Origin: Phreatobacter oligotrophus
Lineage (GTDB): Bacteria > Pseudomonadota > Alphaproteobacteria > Rhizobiales > Phreatobacteraceae
Length of the DNA: 64,000 bases
NCBI RefSeq assembly: GCF_003046185.1
Contig: NZ_PZZL01000001.1
Span: 124,001-188,000, forward strand
Reading direction: 5' to 3'
Shown: one piece after another, positions 46,335-56,352 of the stretch
Layout of the letters: the number at the start of each line of letters is the position of its first letter
Numbering within the stretch: the stretch's first letter is position 1
Made by a program: the position numbers and the translations under genes
The notes under the pieces: model-generated
The model's database searches: none
What the model was told of the DNA's origin: nothing
Seen by the model: only the letters and a program-made list of their open reading frames with translations

Positions 46335-46504
46335 GGCGCGGTCGAGGCACGGGGTGGGCCGATCGGGCGGTCCAGGTCGAGCGGACGGAATCGGCGGCAC
46401 AGTCTGTTCATGTTTCGTTTACCATGGATGTCGACCCGCCGTTAATCAAGCTCTGCCACATTTCGACCTCGGTTGACGTTACGTTGCGTGGAGAGGGCCC
46501 GCGG

Positions 46505-48121
46505 ATGGGCATGGAGGGGGCAGAGGGGCAGCCGGACGAGCGGCAGGCCGAGCGCGCTCGCCAGCACGCGCAGAACCGCAAGCGCACGCTGCGTCAGGTT
46601 CGCGATGCCCGCGACCGCCTCACCTCCACCACCGGCAACAAGCGCTCCTTCGACTACGAGCTGATGCGCGCCTTCGCGCAGAACAAGCTCTCCGCTGCCC
46701 TCGCCATCGCCCTCATCGCTGCCGCCACCGGCTGGGTCGCCGGCTGGGTGACCAATCCCGCCATGGGGGCGGGGGCCGCTCTCATCGTCATCACCGCCCA
46801 CGGCTTTTGCGTCCTCGTCTCTCGGTCCTTCCTCAAGGTGCCGCCGGACCGGGCCGACCTGCGCTCCTGGCGCCTGCGCTTCGTCGTCGCCGAAACCATG
46901 CTGGGTCTGTCGTGGGTGCTCGCCTTCCTCGTGGTGATGCGCACCGAGGTGCCGGAGGCCAGCACCTTCCTGCTGGTCGGCATGCTCATCGTCGTCGCCG
47001 TCTCGGCGATGATCGGCTCGACCGTTCCGGTGGCGACCTTCGCCTCCTCCCTCCCGGTTTCCTGTCTGGTGGTGGCCTATTTCCTGCTGATGCACGGCAT
47101 GCAGGGCGTGGTGCTCGGGGCCATCGCGCTGGGCACGCTGATGTTCTTCGCCATCATCTCCGCGCGGCTCTACCAGACCAACCTCGCCACCATCGAGGCC
47201 CGCGCCGAGAAGGATGCGCTGATCGGCGAGCTGGAGACCGCCAAGACCAATTCCGACGAGGCGCGGCGCAATGCCGAGATGGCCAACATCGCCAAGTCGC
47301 AGTTCCTCGCCCAGATGAGCCATGAACTCCGCACGCCGCTCAACGCCATCCTCGGCTTCTCCGAGGTGATGAAGGGCGAGATGTTCGGCCCCCATTCGGC
47401 GCCGCAATATGCGGAATACGCCAATGACATCCATTCCTCCGGCCAGCACCTCCTGTCGCTGATCAACGAGATCCTCGACCTCTCGCGCATCGAGGCGGGC
47501 CGCTACGACCTCAACGAGGAGGCGATCACGCTGTCCTACGTGGTCGAGGACTGCCATCACCTCCTCAAGGTGCGCGCCAAGAACAAGGGCGTCGCCATTG
47601 TCGAGCGGTTCGAGCCGGACCTGCCGAAGATCTGGGCCGACGAACGCGCCGTCCGGCAGATCGTCCTCAATCTCATGTCCAACGCCATCAAGTTCACCCC
47701 GGCGGGCGGCGAGATCACGCTGAAGGTCGGCTGGACGGCCTCGGGCGGCCAGTATGTCTCGGTGAAGGATACCGGAGCCGGCATTCCGGAGGACGAGATC
47801 CCCATCGTCCTGTCGAATTTCGGCCAGGGCTCCAACGCCATCAAGAATGCCGAGCAGGGCACCGGCCTCGGCCTGCCCATCGTGCAGGGCCTCGTGACCA
47901 TGCATGGCGGCACCTTCACGCTGAAATCGACGGTGCGCATCGGCACCGAGGTCACCGTGACCTTCCCGTCGGAGCGCGTGATGGAAGCCCTGCCGGCCAT
48001 CGCCAGCCCGGCGACCAGCCCGTCGGGCACGCCCCTGCCGATCGTCATGGAGCCGGCCGCGGTTCCGGATGCGCCCAACGTTACCGCCCTGCGCCGCGCC
48101 CTGTTCGGCCCGAGGCGCTGA
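46505..48121 (+). CDS. Membrane sensor histidine kinase (PdhS/PleC-like)
   Basis: The protein of about 538 residues has a hydrophilic start, six hydrophobic helices (about residues 62-222), a coiled linker, and then a complete HisKA: FLAQMSHELRTPLNAILGFSEVM with phospho-acceptor His273. The HATPase follows with N-box LNLMSNAIKFTP, G1 KDTGAGIP and G2 GTGLGLPIVQGL. The region after the H-box (MFGPHSAPQYAEYANDIHSSGQHLLSLINEILDLSRIEAG) is typical of the alphaproteobacterial PleC/PdhS group that feeds DivK. No response regulator is adjacent. ATG 46505 has GGAG upstream; an ATG at 46424 is possible. Confidence 0.9.
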   Translation: MGMEGAEGQPDERQAERARQHAQNRKRTLRQVRDARDRLTSTTGNKRSFDYELMRAFAQNKLSAALAIALIAAATGWVAGWVTNPAMGAGAALIVITAHGFCVLVSRSFLKVPPDRADLRSWRLRFVVAETMLGLSWVLAFLVVMRTEVPEASTFLLVGMLIVVAVSAMIGSTVPVATFASSLPVSCLVVAYFLLMHGMQGVVLGAIALGTLMFFAIISARLYQTNLATIEARAEKDALIGELETAKTNSDEARRNAEMANIAKSQFLAQMSHELRTPLNAILGFSEVMKGEMFGPHSAPQYAEYANDIHSSGQHLLSLINEILDLSRIEAGRYDLNEEAITLSYVVEDCHHLLKVRAKNKGVAIVERFEPDLPKIWADERAVRQIVLNLMSNAIKFTPAGGEITLKVGWTASGGQYVSVKDTGAGIPEDEIPIVLSNFGQGSNAIKNAEQGTGLGLPIVQGLVTMHGGTFTLKSTVRIGTEVTVTFPSERVMEALPAIASPATSPSGTPLPIVMEPAAVPDAPNVTALRRALFGPRR

Positions 48122-48219
48122 TCCTCCCCCGTCTGGCCGGTTGACCCTGGCGGCTTCGCCATGACCATCCTCCCCGCCGAAACCGGCGCCTGACAGCCGG
48201 TGCGCGGGAGGACTATGCC

Positions 48220-48831
48220 ATGAAGCTCTACGACACGCCGGTTGCGCCGAACCCGCGCCGCGTCCGCGTCTTTCTTGCGGAGAAGGGGATCGACATCCCC
48301 AAGGTGACCGTCGACCTCGGCAAGCTGGAGCAGAAGAGCGAGACCTATGCCGCCATCAATCCGCGCCAGAAGACCCCGGCGCTTGAACTCGACGATGGCT
48401 CGATCCTCTGCGAATCCATCGCCATCTGCCGCTATATCGAGGCGCTGCACCCCGAGCCCAACCTGTTCGGCCGCACGCCGAAGGAGATCGGCGAGATCGA
48501 GATGTGGTCGCGCCGCATGGAGCTGAACCTCCTCGCCACCATCGCCGCGGCCTTCCGCCACCTGCACCCGGCCATGGCCACGATGGAGGTGCCGCAGGTG
48601 AGGGAATGGGGCGAGCTGAACAAGTCCCGCATCATCGGCGAGCTCGCCTTCCTCGACGGCCACCTCAAGGGCCGCGACTATGTCTGCTGCGACCGCTTCA
48701 CCAATGCCGACATCACCGGGATGATCGGCATCGACTTCCTCAAGCCCGCCAAGGTCGCGGTGCCCGACGAGATGGTCGAGCTGAAGCGCTGGCACGCCGC
48801 CATGGCGGCACGGCCGAGCGCCAAGGCCTGA
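48220..48831 (+). CDS. Glutathione S-transferase family protein
   Basis: The 203-residue cytosolic protein has the thioredoxin-like N-terminal domain (MKLYDTPVAPNPRRVRVFLAEKG, NPRQKTPALELDDGSILCESIAICRYIE, where TPAL and ES are the glutathione-contact motifs). An all-helical C-terminal domain follows (YVCCDRFTNADITGMIGIDF). The catalytic residue near the N-terminus is probably the Pro/Asn-flanked region rather than a Tyr, as in beta/theta-like bacterial forms. It precedes the uracil-DNA-glycosylase-family gene by nine bases and is likely co-transcribed. Confidence 0.93.
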   Translation: MKLYDTPVAPNPRRVRVFLAEKGIDIPKVTVDLGKLEQKSETYAAINPRQKTPALELDDGSILCESIAICRYIEALHPEPNLFGRTPKEIGEIEMWSRRMELNLLATIAAAFRHLHPAMATMEVPQVREWGELNKSRIIGELAFLDGHLKGRDYVCCDRFTNADITGMIGIDFLKPAKVAVPDEMVELKRWHAAMAARPSAKA

Positions 48832-48840
48832 GGCGCGCCG

Positions 48841-49479
48841 ATGGCGGGGGAGGGGAAGCCACTTGCGGACCTCACCGCCGCCATCGCGGCCTGCCGCATC
48901 TGCCGCGACGCGCCGCGCGGCGCGCCGCTGCCGCACGAACCGCGGCCCGTCGCCTGGCCCTCTCCGACCGCGCGCATCCTCGTCGCGGGCCAGGCGCCCG
49001 GCATCCGCGTCCACGCCTCCGGCAAGCCCTTTACCGATCCCTCGGGTGACCGGCTGCGCGCCTGGATGGGGCTCGACGAGGCGGTCTTCTATGATCGCTC
49101 GCGCGTCGCCATCGTGCCGATGGGCTTCTGCTTTCCCGGCCATGACGCCAAGGGCGGCGACCTGCCGCCACGGCCCGAATGCCGGATCGCCTGGCACGAC
49201 CGGCTGATGGCGGCCATGCCGGCGGTGGACCTCGTGCTGGCCATCGGTGCGACCGCGCAGGCCTATCATCTCAGGCGGCTTGGCCTCGGGGCGCTCATGC
49301 GGCCGACGCTCGGCGAGACGGTGCTGGATTGGCGGACCATTTTCGACGCCTGCGCTGCCCCCCGCGTCCTCGTCCTGCCGCACCCGTCCTGGCGCAATTC
49401 CGGCTGGCTCAACCGCAATCCGTGGTTCGCCGCCGACCTCCTCCCCGTGCTGCGGCAGGAAATCCGCCGACGCTTCTGA
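48841..49479 (+). CDS. Uracil-DNA glycosylase superfamily protein
   Basis: The 212-residue protein has the family pocket motif ILVAGQAPGIRVHASGKPFTDPSGDRLRAWMG, PMGFCFPGHDAKGGDLPPRPEC, and the DNA-intercalation motif LPHPSWRNSGW near the end (HPS). The N-terminal CRICRDAP holds two cysteines, as in Fe-S-bearing family 4/5 enzymes, though the full cluster ligand set is not obvious. It probably excises deaminated bases; specificity is open. It follows the GST gene closely. Confidence 0.87.
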   Translation: MAGEGKPLADLTAAIAACRICRDAPRGAPLPHEPRPVAWPSPTARILVAGQAPGIRVHASGKPFTDPSGDRLRAWMGLDEAVFYDRSRVAIVPMGFCFPGHDAKGGDLPPRPECRIAWHDRLMAAMPAVDLVLAIGATAQAYHLRRLGLGALMRPTLGETVLDWRTIFDACAAPRVLVLPHPSWRNSGWLNRNPWFAADLLPVLRQEIRRRF

Positions 49480-49590
49480 AGCCATACCGCAGCAACGTGC
49501 CTGCCCTTCGGTGTCGGTCTGTATTTCGTCTTGCTTCGCGGGCAGAGTGCAGGTCCTCGGGTTGGGCGATATGTCACACGGGAAGCGCAG

Positions 49591-51765
49591 ATGAGCATGA
49601 TCAAGCGGTGGATGGGCCTGCTGGTCCTCGCCTTGGCTGTCACAACCGGCGGGCAGGTGGCCCGCGCCCAGGCGCCAGCTGCGAGCGAGACCCGCCTCGC
49701 CCTGGTGCTCGGCATCGGTGCCTACCAGACCAATCCCGTGCCTTCGGCGCTGAACGATGCCGGGCTCGTCGCGCGCACCCTGCGCGACCTCGGGTTCTCC
49801 ACGACCGAGGGTGCCGATCTTCCGCAGGCCGAGCTGCGCCAGGCCATCGCGTCCTTCGTCCAGCAGGTGCGCGATGCCGGGCCGGACGCGGTTGCGGTCG
49901 TCTATCTCTCCGGCGTCGGCCTGCAGCACGACAGCGACAGCTATCTCCTGACGACCGACGCGGTGATCCAGCGGGAGAGCGACGTGCCGCTGGCCGGCAT
50001 CCGCCTCAACGACCTGACGCGGGCTCTCGGCGCCATCCCCTCACGCGCCAAGGTCATCCTGCTCGACGTGTCGCGCCAGCATCCCTTCGCCGATGTCGGC
50101 CCGCCGGTCCGCGCCGGCCTCGGCCTCCTCGACGCGGGCCCGTCCATGGTGATCGCGTCGGCCGCCGCCGCCGGTGCCGTCTCCGCCCCCAATGAGGCCT
50201 CCTATGGCCATTTCGCTTCCGCCCTGGTCGAACAGCTCGCGTCGCCCGGCCTGCCGGTCGATCAGGCCGTCGCGCGGGCGCGCCTGCGCGTTCACCAGCT
50301 CACCAATGGCCGCGACACCCCTTGGGAGGTCTCGACCCTGACGCCGCCGACCCCGGTTCTCAATGCCGGTTCCGAGGCGACGGGCTCGACGCCGCCCCCG
50401 CCGCCGCCGGCCGCAGCCCGGCCGATGGAGGGCCTCTCGGCCCAGGAGGCCTATGCGCTGGCGGTCGAGCGCGACACGATCGAGGGCTACCAGGCCTTCC
50501 TGCGCGTCTTTCCGACCGATCCCCTGGCCCGCCGCGTCCAGCGCCTGCTGGCCGCCAAGCGCGAGGCGCTGGTCTGGCGCCGCACCATCCGCACCAATTC
50601 CCCGCAGGCCTACTGGACCTATCTGAGGAGCTATCCGCGGGGTCCCCACGCCGAGGAGGCGCGCCTGCGCCTCGCCCGGCTGTCGGCGCCCCCCGTGCCT
50701 CCGCCGGCCTTTGATGTCGTGGTCTATGACGACATCCCACCGCCCCTGCCGCAGGTGGAGGTGGTCTATGTCGACGACTACTGGGAGCCGGCGCCGCCCG
50801 CCTTCTACGACGAGGTCATTGTGGCCCGCGAGGTCTGGCTGGGGCCGCCCGTGGCGCCGGTCTATGTGCTGCCGCCGCCACCGCCGCCGGTCTGGGGCGT
50901 GCTGCCGGTGGTGGGCGTCGCGGCGCTGGTCGCGGCTCCGATCATCATCAACCGTTTCGTGCGGCCGCCGCGTCCTCCCGTGGTGCTGCCGCCGCCGCCG
51001 ACCTTCGTCGGACGCCCGGTTGGCTTCCCCGGAGGTCGCCCCGGTCCCGGTCCCGGCTTCACCGGCCCCGGATCGGGTCTGCGCCCCGGCGTGGTGCCAG
51101 GCGGACGGCCGCTTCCGGGCTCGCAGGGCGGCACCGGCCTGCCGCCGAATGTGCGGCCCGGCATCGGTGGTCCGGGCCAGCGCCCGGGCTTCGTCCCCGG
51201 CCAGGGCGGCCCGGGTGCCGGCCGGCCTGGCGTTGGCGGGCCGGGTCCCGTCGTGCGTCCCTTCCCCAATCGTCCCGGCAATCAGGGCCCCGGCCTGGGA
51301 ACCGGCGGACCCGGCGGCCGTCCCGTCGTGGGAGGCCCCGGTGGGCGACCCGGCGTCGGTCCCGGCGGCCGTCCGCGTCCTGACCTCGGTGGTGGCGGCG
51401 GTCGCCCGCGTCCCGATTTCGGCGGTGGCGCCGGCCGCCCACGTCCCGATTTCGGCGGCGGCGGCGGTCGCCCGCGTCCGAACTTTGGCGGTGGTGGCGG
51501 CGGCCCGCGTCCGAACTTCGGCGGTGGCGGCGGTGGTCCGCGTCCGAACTTCGGCGGTGGCGGCGGTGGTCCGCGTCCGAACTTCGGCGGTGGCGGCGGT
51601 GGTCCGCGTCCGAACTTCGGCGGGGGCGGCGGTGGTCCGCGCCCGAACATGGGCGGTGGCGGCGGTGGCCCGCGTCCGAACTTCGGCGGTGGCGGCGGCG
51701 CGCGTCCCAGCGCCGGCGGCGGCGGCGCTCGTCCCGCACCGCGCCGGCCCGGTGAGCGGCGCTGA
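49591..51765 (+). CDS. Secreted caspase-fold protein lacking the catalytic dyad, with Gly-rich repeat tail
   Basis: The 724-residue protein has a signal peptide (MSMIKRWMGLLVLALAVTTGGQVARAQ) and then a caspase-like (peptidase C14) domain at about 35-245. RLALVLGIGAYQ and the NDAGLVARTLRDLGF segment match the family. At the catalytic positions VYLSGVGLQ has Val109 where the His of xGHG belongs, and ILLDVSRQHPF has Ser161 where the Cys of DxC belongs. A TPR-like stretch follows (about 280-365), then a Pro-rich region with one hydrophobic helix (WGVLPVVGVAALVAAPIII, about 435-453). The last 270 residues are Gly/Pro/Arg-rich, ending in nine 11-residue repeats. ATG 49591 has GGAAG upstream. Confidence 0.85.
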   Translation: MSMIKRWMGLLVLALAVTTGGQVARAQAPAASETRLALVLGIGAYQTNPVPSALNDAGLVARTLRDLGFSTTEGADLPQAELRQAIASFVQQVRDAGPDAVAVVYLSGVGLQHDSDSYLLTTDAVIQRESDVPLAGIRLNDLTRALGAIPSRAKVILLDVSRQHPFADVGPPVRAGLGLLDAGPSMVIASAAAAGAVSAPNEASYGHFASALVEQLASPGLPVDQAVARARLRVHQLTNGRDTPWEVSTLTPPTPVLNAGSEATGSTPPPPPPAAARPMEGLSAQEAYALAVERDTIEGYQAFLRVFPTDPLARRVQRLLAAKREALVWRRTIRTNSPQAYWTYLRSYPRGPHAEEARLRLARLSAPPVPPPAFDVVVYDDIPPPLPQVEVVYVDDYWEPAPPAFYDEVIVAREVWLGPPVAPVYVLPPPPPPVWGVLPVVGVAALVAAPIIINRFVRPPRPPVVLPPPPTFVGRPVGFPGGRPGPGPGFTGPGSGLRPGVVPGGRPLPGSQGGTGLPPNVRPGIGGPGQRPGFVPGQGGPGAGRPGVGGPGPVVRPFPNRPGNQGPGLGTGGPGGRPVVGGPGGRPGVGPGGRPRPDLGGGGGRPRPDFGGGAGRPRPDFGGGGGRPRPNFGGGGGGPRPNFGGGGGGPRPNFGGGGGGPRPNFGGGGGGPRPNFGGGGGGPRPNMGGGGGGPRPNFGGGGGARPSAGGGGARPAPRRPGERR
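51388..51684 (+). repeat. Nine tandem 33-base coding repeats
   Basis: Nine in-frame 33-base units encode GGGGG(R/G)PRP(N/D)F with small changes (one unit has Ala, one ends Met). The units at 51520, 51553 and 51586 are identical in DNA, pointing to recent expansion or homogenisation. They lie within the tail of the caspase-fold protein. Confidence 0.95.
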
Positions 51766-51787
51766 CGGCTCATCCCGTCGACATGAC

Positions 51788-51814
51788 AAGGGCCGGTGCA
51801 ATGCACCGGCCCTT
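51788..51814. terminator. Hairpin between convergent genes, probable bidirectional terminator
   Basis: A perfect 11-bp stem, 51788-51798 with 51804-51814, with AAG/CTT ends, lies between two converging genes. No long T-run is present on either side. Confidence 0.55.
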
Positions 51815-51868
51815 CGCATTCAGGAACAATGGTGGGGCGCGCGAGCGGACCCTGTGGTCCGTCTCACA

Positions 51869-52741
51869 TCACTTGCGCTCGAGGCGGGCGAAGAGGCTGG
51901 ACGTGTCCCAGCGGCCGCCGCCCATGGTCTGGACCTCGGCGTAGAACTGGTCGACCAGCGCCGTGACCGGCAGCTTGGCGCCATTGCGGCGGGCCTCGGC
52001 GAGGCAGATCGACAGGTCCTTGCGCATCCAGTCGACGGCGAAGCCGAAGTCGAACTTGTCCTGGTTGATGGTCTTGTAGCGGTTCTCCATCTGCCAGGAG
52101 CCGGCGGCGCCCTTGGAGATGACGTCCACCAGCTGCTCGATGTCGAGGCCGGCCTTGCGGGCGAAATGCAGGCCCTCGGAGAGACCCTGCACCAGTCCGG
52201 CGATGCAGATCTGGTTGACCATCTTGGCGAGCTGGCCGGCGCCCGGACCGCCGAGGCGGCGGCAGGCGCGGGCGAAGGCCATGATCACCGGCTCGGCGCG
52301 GGCGAAGTCACCCTCCTCGCCGCCGCACATGACGGTGAGCACGCCATTCTCGGCGCCGGCCTGACCACCGGAGACCGGCGCGTCGACGAAGCCGAGGCCG
52401 AGGGCCTTGGCCTTGGCCTGGAGCTCCCGCGCCACATCGGCCGAAGCCGTGGTGTTGTCGATGAAGACGGCGCCCTTCGCCATGGCCTGGAACGCGCCGT
52501 CGGGACCGATCGTGACGGCGCGCAGGTCGTCGTCATTGCCCACACAGGCGAAGACGAAGTCCTGGCCGGCAGCGGCCTCCTTTGGGGTGCGGGCGGCGGT
52601 GCCGCCATGCTGGGCCACCCAGGCCTCGGCCTTGGCGAAGGTCCGATTGTAGACCGTCACCTCGTGGCCGCCCTTGGCCTTGAGATGGCCGGCCATGGGG
52701 TAGCCCATGACGCCGAGACCGAGAAACGCGACTTTCGCCAT
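51869..52741 (-). CDS. 3-hydroxyisobutyrate dehydrogenase family oxidoreductase
   Basis: The 290-residue beta-hydroxyacid dehydrogenase has the NAD(P) motif VAFLGLGVMGYPMAGHL, FVFACVGNDDDL, the substrate motif FVDAPVSGGQAGAENGVLTVMCGG, and the catalytic-Lys motif GAGQLAKMVNQICIAG. DFGFAVDWMRKDLSICL follows. Candidates are 3-hydroxyisobutyrate, tartronate semialdehyde or a related acid; the sequence does not decide. It is divergent from the TRAP binding-protein gene, so the acid imported by that system could be its substrate (inference). Confidence 0.9.
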   Translation of the reverse strand: MAKVAFLGLGVMGYPMAGHLKAKGGHEVTVYNRTFAKAEAWVAQHGGTAARTPKEAAAGQDFVFACVGNDDDLRAVTIGPDGAFQAMAKGAVFIDNTTASADVARELQAKAKALGLGFVDAPVSGGQAGAENGVLTVMCGGEEGDFARAEPVIMAFARACRRLGGPGAGQLAKMVNQICIAGLVQGLSEGLHFARKAGLDIEQLVDVISKGAAGSWQMENRYKTINQDKFDFGFAVDWMRKDLSICLAEARRNGAKLPVTALVDQFYAEVQTMGGGRWDTSSLFARLERK

Positions 52742-52847
52742 GACCTGAAGCTCCGCTGATGCCCGCCAATTGAGGGACGCTTACCATCCCCGCGGCGGGC
52801 GGCAGGTCAAGCCTTGAGGGTCTGCGAAAGCGCCCGAAGACCCCCTT

Positions 52848-52865
52848 ATACGTACAAATACGTAT
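52848..52865. promoter_or_regulatory. Inverted repeat in divergent promoter region, candidate operator
   Basis: ATACGTA (52848-52854) and TACGTAT (52859-52865) form an inverted repeat with a 4-base spacer in the gap between the dehydrogenase and TRAP binding-protein genes. It is A+T rich against its surroundings. The cognate regulator is not in the window. Confidence 0.4.
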
Positions 52866-52983
52866 CCATGCGAAAATCTAACCCCGCACAATCAGCAATG
52901 CTGGCATGCGTCTGTGAATTATGGTTCTGTCGCCGCCCACGAGTCCGGCCAACGGACCGCTGTTCGATCAGTTGCGGGATTAA

Positions 52984-54090
<1,107 letters not shown>

Positions 54091-54112
54091 CACCCGGCGA
54101 CGCCAGAGAACA

Positions 54113-54146
54113 GGCCCCGGCGGAGCGATCCGCCGGGGCCTTTTTT
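54113..54146 (+). terminator. Intrinsic terminator after the TRAP binding-protein gene
   Basis: A perfect 12-bp stem (54113-54124 with 54129-54140, GCGA loop) is followed by TTTTTT. It lies 22 bases beyond the stop codon. Confidence 0.95.
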
Positions 54147-54240
54147 ATTTGCACCTGACGTTGAACGTCATGGCGGCGCCTTCAGCGGGCGTTCATCCGG
54201 TGCCTGCACACCATCGTCCATCGATCCTGGAGGATGAGCG

Positions 54241-55071
54241 ATGCGGGCCATGGCGGTGATGGTGATGGGATTGGCGATGACGCTGGCAGGCGGCGAAGCG
54301 GGAGCACAGACGCGCGTCAGCTTCCCCAATTCCGCCGGGGTCGAGATCGTCGGCCGGCTCTTCCTGCCGGCGGGAAGCGGCCCCTTTCCGGCGGTGATTG
54401 CCCTGCATGGCTGTGGCGGCAGCAACAATTCCCGCGGTGAACTCGTCCGCCGCGAACGCGACTGGGCGGATCGCTGGGTCGCCGCCGGCCATGCCGTCCT
54501 GCTTCCCGACAGCTTCTCCTCCCGCGGCCTCGGCGCGCAGTGCACGGTCGCCGACCGCGAGGTGCGCCAGAGCGTCGAGCGCGTGCAGGACGTCCTTGCC
54601 GCCCGCGCTTTTCTCCAGGCCCGCCGCGACATCCGCCCCGAGGCCATCACGCTGGTCGGCTGGTCCAACGGCGCGGGCACAGCCCTCTACGCCATCAGCG
54701 CACGCAACCGGCCAACCGACGGGCGTCCCGACTTCCGTCGCGCCATCGCCTTCTATCCCGGCTGCCGCAATGTGCTCGCCCGCGGCATCGCCCCGCGCCT
54801 GCCGCTGACCATCCTCATCGGCGATGCCGACAACTGGACGCCGCCCGGCCCCTGCCGCGACTACGTCGCCATGGCGCGCGCGGCCGGCGCGAGCGCCGAC
54901 ATCGTCACCTATCCCGGCGCCTATCACGGCTTCGACGCCCCGGATCTGGCCGTCCGGGAGCGCCGCGGTCTCGCCTTCACCGCCGATGGGTCGGGGCGCG
55001 CCATGATCGGCACGGACCCGGCGGCGCGCGCCGATGCGATCAGCCGCGTCGGAGCGCTTCTCGCGCGGTGA
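54241..55071 (+). CDS. Exported dienelactone-hydrolase-family protein
   Basis: The 276-residue alpha/beta hydrolase has a signal peptide (ending AGGEAGAQ). It shows PFPAVIALHGCGGSNN (oxyanion region), the nucleophile elbow LVGWSNGAGTA (Ser), LIGDADNWTPPGPC (Asp) and YPGAYHGFDAP (His), so the triad is complete. Unlike classical cytosolic dienelactone hydrolase it has Ser rather than Cys and is exported. The substrate is unknown. It stands between the TRAP binding protein and a convergent patatin gene. Confidence 0.88.
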   Translation: MRAMAVMVMGLAMTLAGGEAGAQTRVSFPNSAGVEIVGRLFLPAGSGPFPAVIALHGCGGSNNSRGELVRRERDWADRWVAAGHAVLLPDSFSSRGLGAQCTVADREVRQSVERVQDVLAARAFLQARRDIRPEAITLVGWSNGAGTALYAISARNRPTDGRPDFRRAIAFYPGCRNVLARGIAPRLPLTILIGDADNWTPPGPCRDYVAMARAAGASADIVTYPGAYHGFDAPDLAVRERRGLAFTADGSGRAMIGTDPAARADAISRVGALLAR

Positions 55072-55078
55072 GGGAGCT

Positions 55079-56254
55079 TCAGGGGCGGTAGCCCGGCGGC
55101 TGCTTCAGCCAGGGCTGCTGCTTGATCTCGCTGCGGCCGAACTCGAACAGCGCGTTCATGTAAACGGGGTCGAAGGGCTTCTCGTAGGGCACGGTGAAGC
55201 GGCTGGAGATATAGGCGAGGTTGAAGTCGACATTGTCGCGCCGCGTCATCAGGTACATCCGGTAGATGTCGCCGATGGCGTTGGACGTGATCATGGTCGA
55301 GATCGACCGCGCCGCGATGGGCAGCAGCCCGCGCTTCACATCCTCCGAGAGCTCCTGGGTGCGGCCGTTGCGGATGATCCAGGCGGTTCGCTGCGTGCGC
55401 CGTGCGAAGGCGGGCGCCTCGCGCAGCGGCGCGTTGCTCGGATAGAGGAACACCTGGGTGGTCGCGCCGCCGTCGACATGCATCTCCTGGCGCCGCGCGC
55501 CGTTGACGGTCACGTCCATCATCACCGGCGGGAAGGCGCCGGGGATGGAGGCCGAAGCCAGCAGGATGTCGCGGATGGCCTGGACCCGGGCCGGATGGTC
55601 GCTGGCCGCGATGGCGCCGATGTTCCAGGCGATCGGCTGGCCCTGGTCGAGATTGGTCGTGCCGATGAGGAGGATCCGGCCCTTCTGATATTCGCCGGCG
55701 ATCTCCGCCACCATCTCCGGCGTGACGTAGGAGGCGATCAGGTTGGCGAGCGGCCGGCTGTCTGCCACCGAGTCAGACCCGATAATGGTCAGGATCGGCA
55801 GGATCTGGGCGATGTTGTCGCGCTGGACCGTGGTGTAGACCGCCTTCAGCTGCTCGTCGTAGCGGCTGCCGAGGAAGGCGAAGGGCGCGGTCAGCGCGCC
55901 GGTCGAGACGCCGGTCACCAGGCGGAAGGACGGCCGTGTGCCACGCTCGGTCCAGCCATAGAGCAGGCCGGCGCCGAAGGCTCCGTTCTCGCCGCCGCCG
56001 GAGATCGCGAGCATGTGCTCGACCGTGCCGCCACCGGCCATCAGCCGCCGCCGTTCAGCCGCGACGAACATGGCCGCCAGGGGAGCCGGGTCGCCGTTGA
56101 GGGCGAAGCGGGCGTCGGGAATGCCGAGGAAAATGGCCTCGCGGGCGACTTCCCGCGGCACGGCCTCGAGGCGCGGCTGGTAGGCGCAGCCGGCCAGGGC
56201 GAGTGTCGCCGCCAGGAGCGCGGCTGTCAGGACGCGGGGGATCGTCAGGCGCAT
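55079..56254 (-). CDS. Patatin-like phospholipase lipoprotein
   Basis: The 391-residue protein has a lipoprotein signal with lipobox LALAGC. The patatin domain has AISGGGENGAFGAGLLYGW (oxyanion loop), GVSTGALTAPFAFLG (nucleophile Ser in GxSxG) and MHVDGGATTQVFLYP (Asp of the Ser-Asp dyad, DGG). It should sit on the envelope and cleave acyl esters of lipids. It is convergent with the dienelactone-hydrolase gene (7-base gap) and lies just downstream of the TRAP permease genes on the same strand. Confidence 0.92.
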   Translation of the reverse strand: MRLTIPRVLTAALLAATLALAGCAYQPRLEAVPREVAREAIFLGIPDARFALNGDPAPLAAMFVAAERRRLMAGGGTVEHMLAISGGGENGAFGAGLLYGWTERGTRPSFRLVTGVSTGALTAPFAFLGSRYDEQLKAVYTTVQRDNIAQILPILTIIGSDSVADSRPLANLIASYVTPEMVAEIAGEYQKGRILLIGTTNLDQGQPIAWNIGAIAASDHPARVQAIRDILLASASIPGAFPPVMMDVTVNGARRQEMHVDGGATTQVFLYPSNAPLREAPAFARRTQRTAWIIRNGRTQELSEDVKRGLLPIAARSISTMITSNAIGDIYRMYLMTRRDNVDFNLAYISSRFTVPYEKPFDPVYMNALFEFGRSEIKQQPWLKQPPGYRP

Positions 56255-56352
56255 GAACCACTCCGTGGCCCAACCGTTACCGGCCTCACGTGGCGGCGTC
56301 TAGGGCGCAAAGCACACGGGCCGCGACGTGGTCGCGGCCCGGTTAACGATCC

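Noticed and set aside
47557-49929. 790-codon minus-strand frame across the sensor kinase, GST and glycosylase genes
   Set aside because: The translation has no domain-like composition, and the opposite strand encodes three well-defined proteins.
51388-51684. Regular 33-base repeats considered as a CRISPR array
   Set aside because: Units are directly adjacent without spacers, stay in one reading frame and encode a Gly/Pro/Arg tail.
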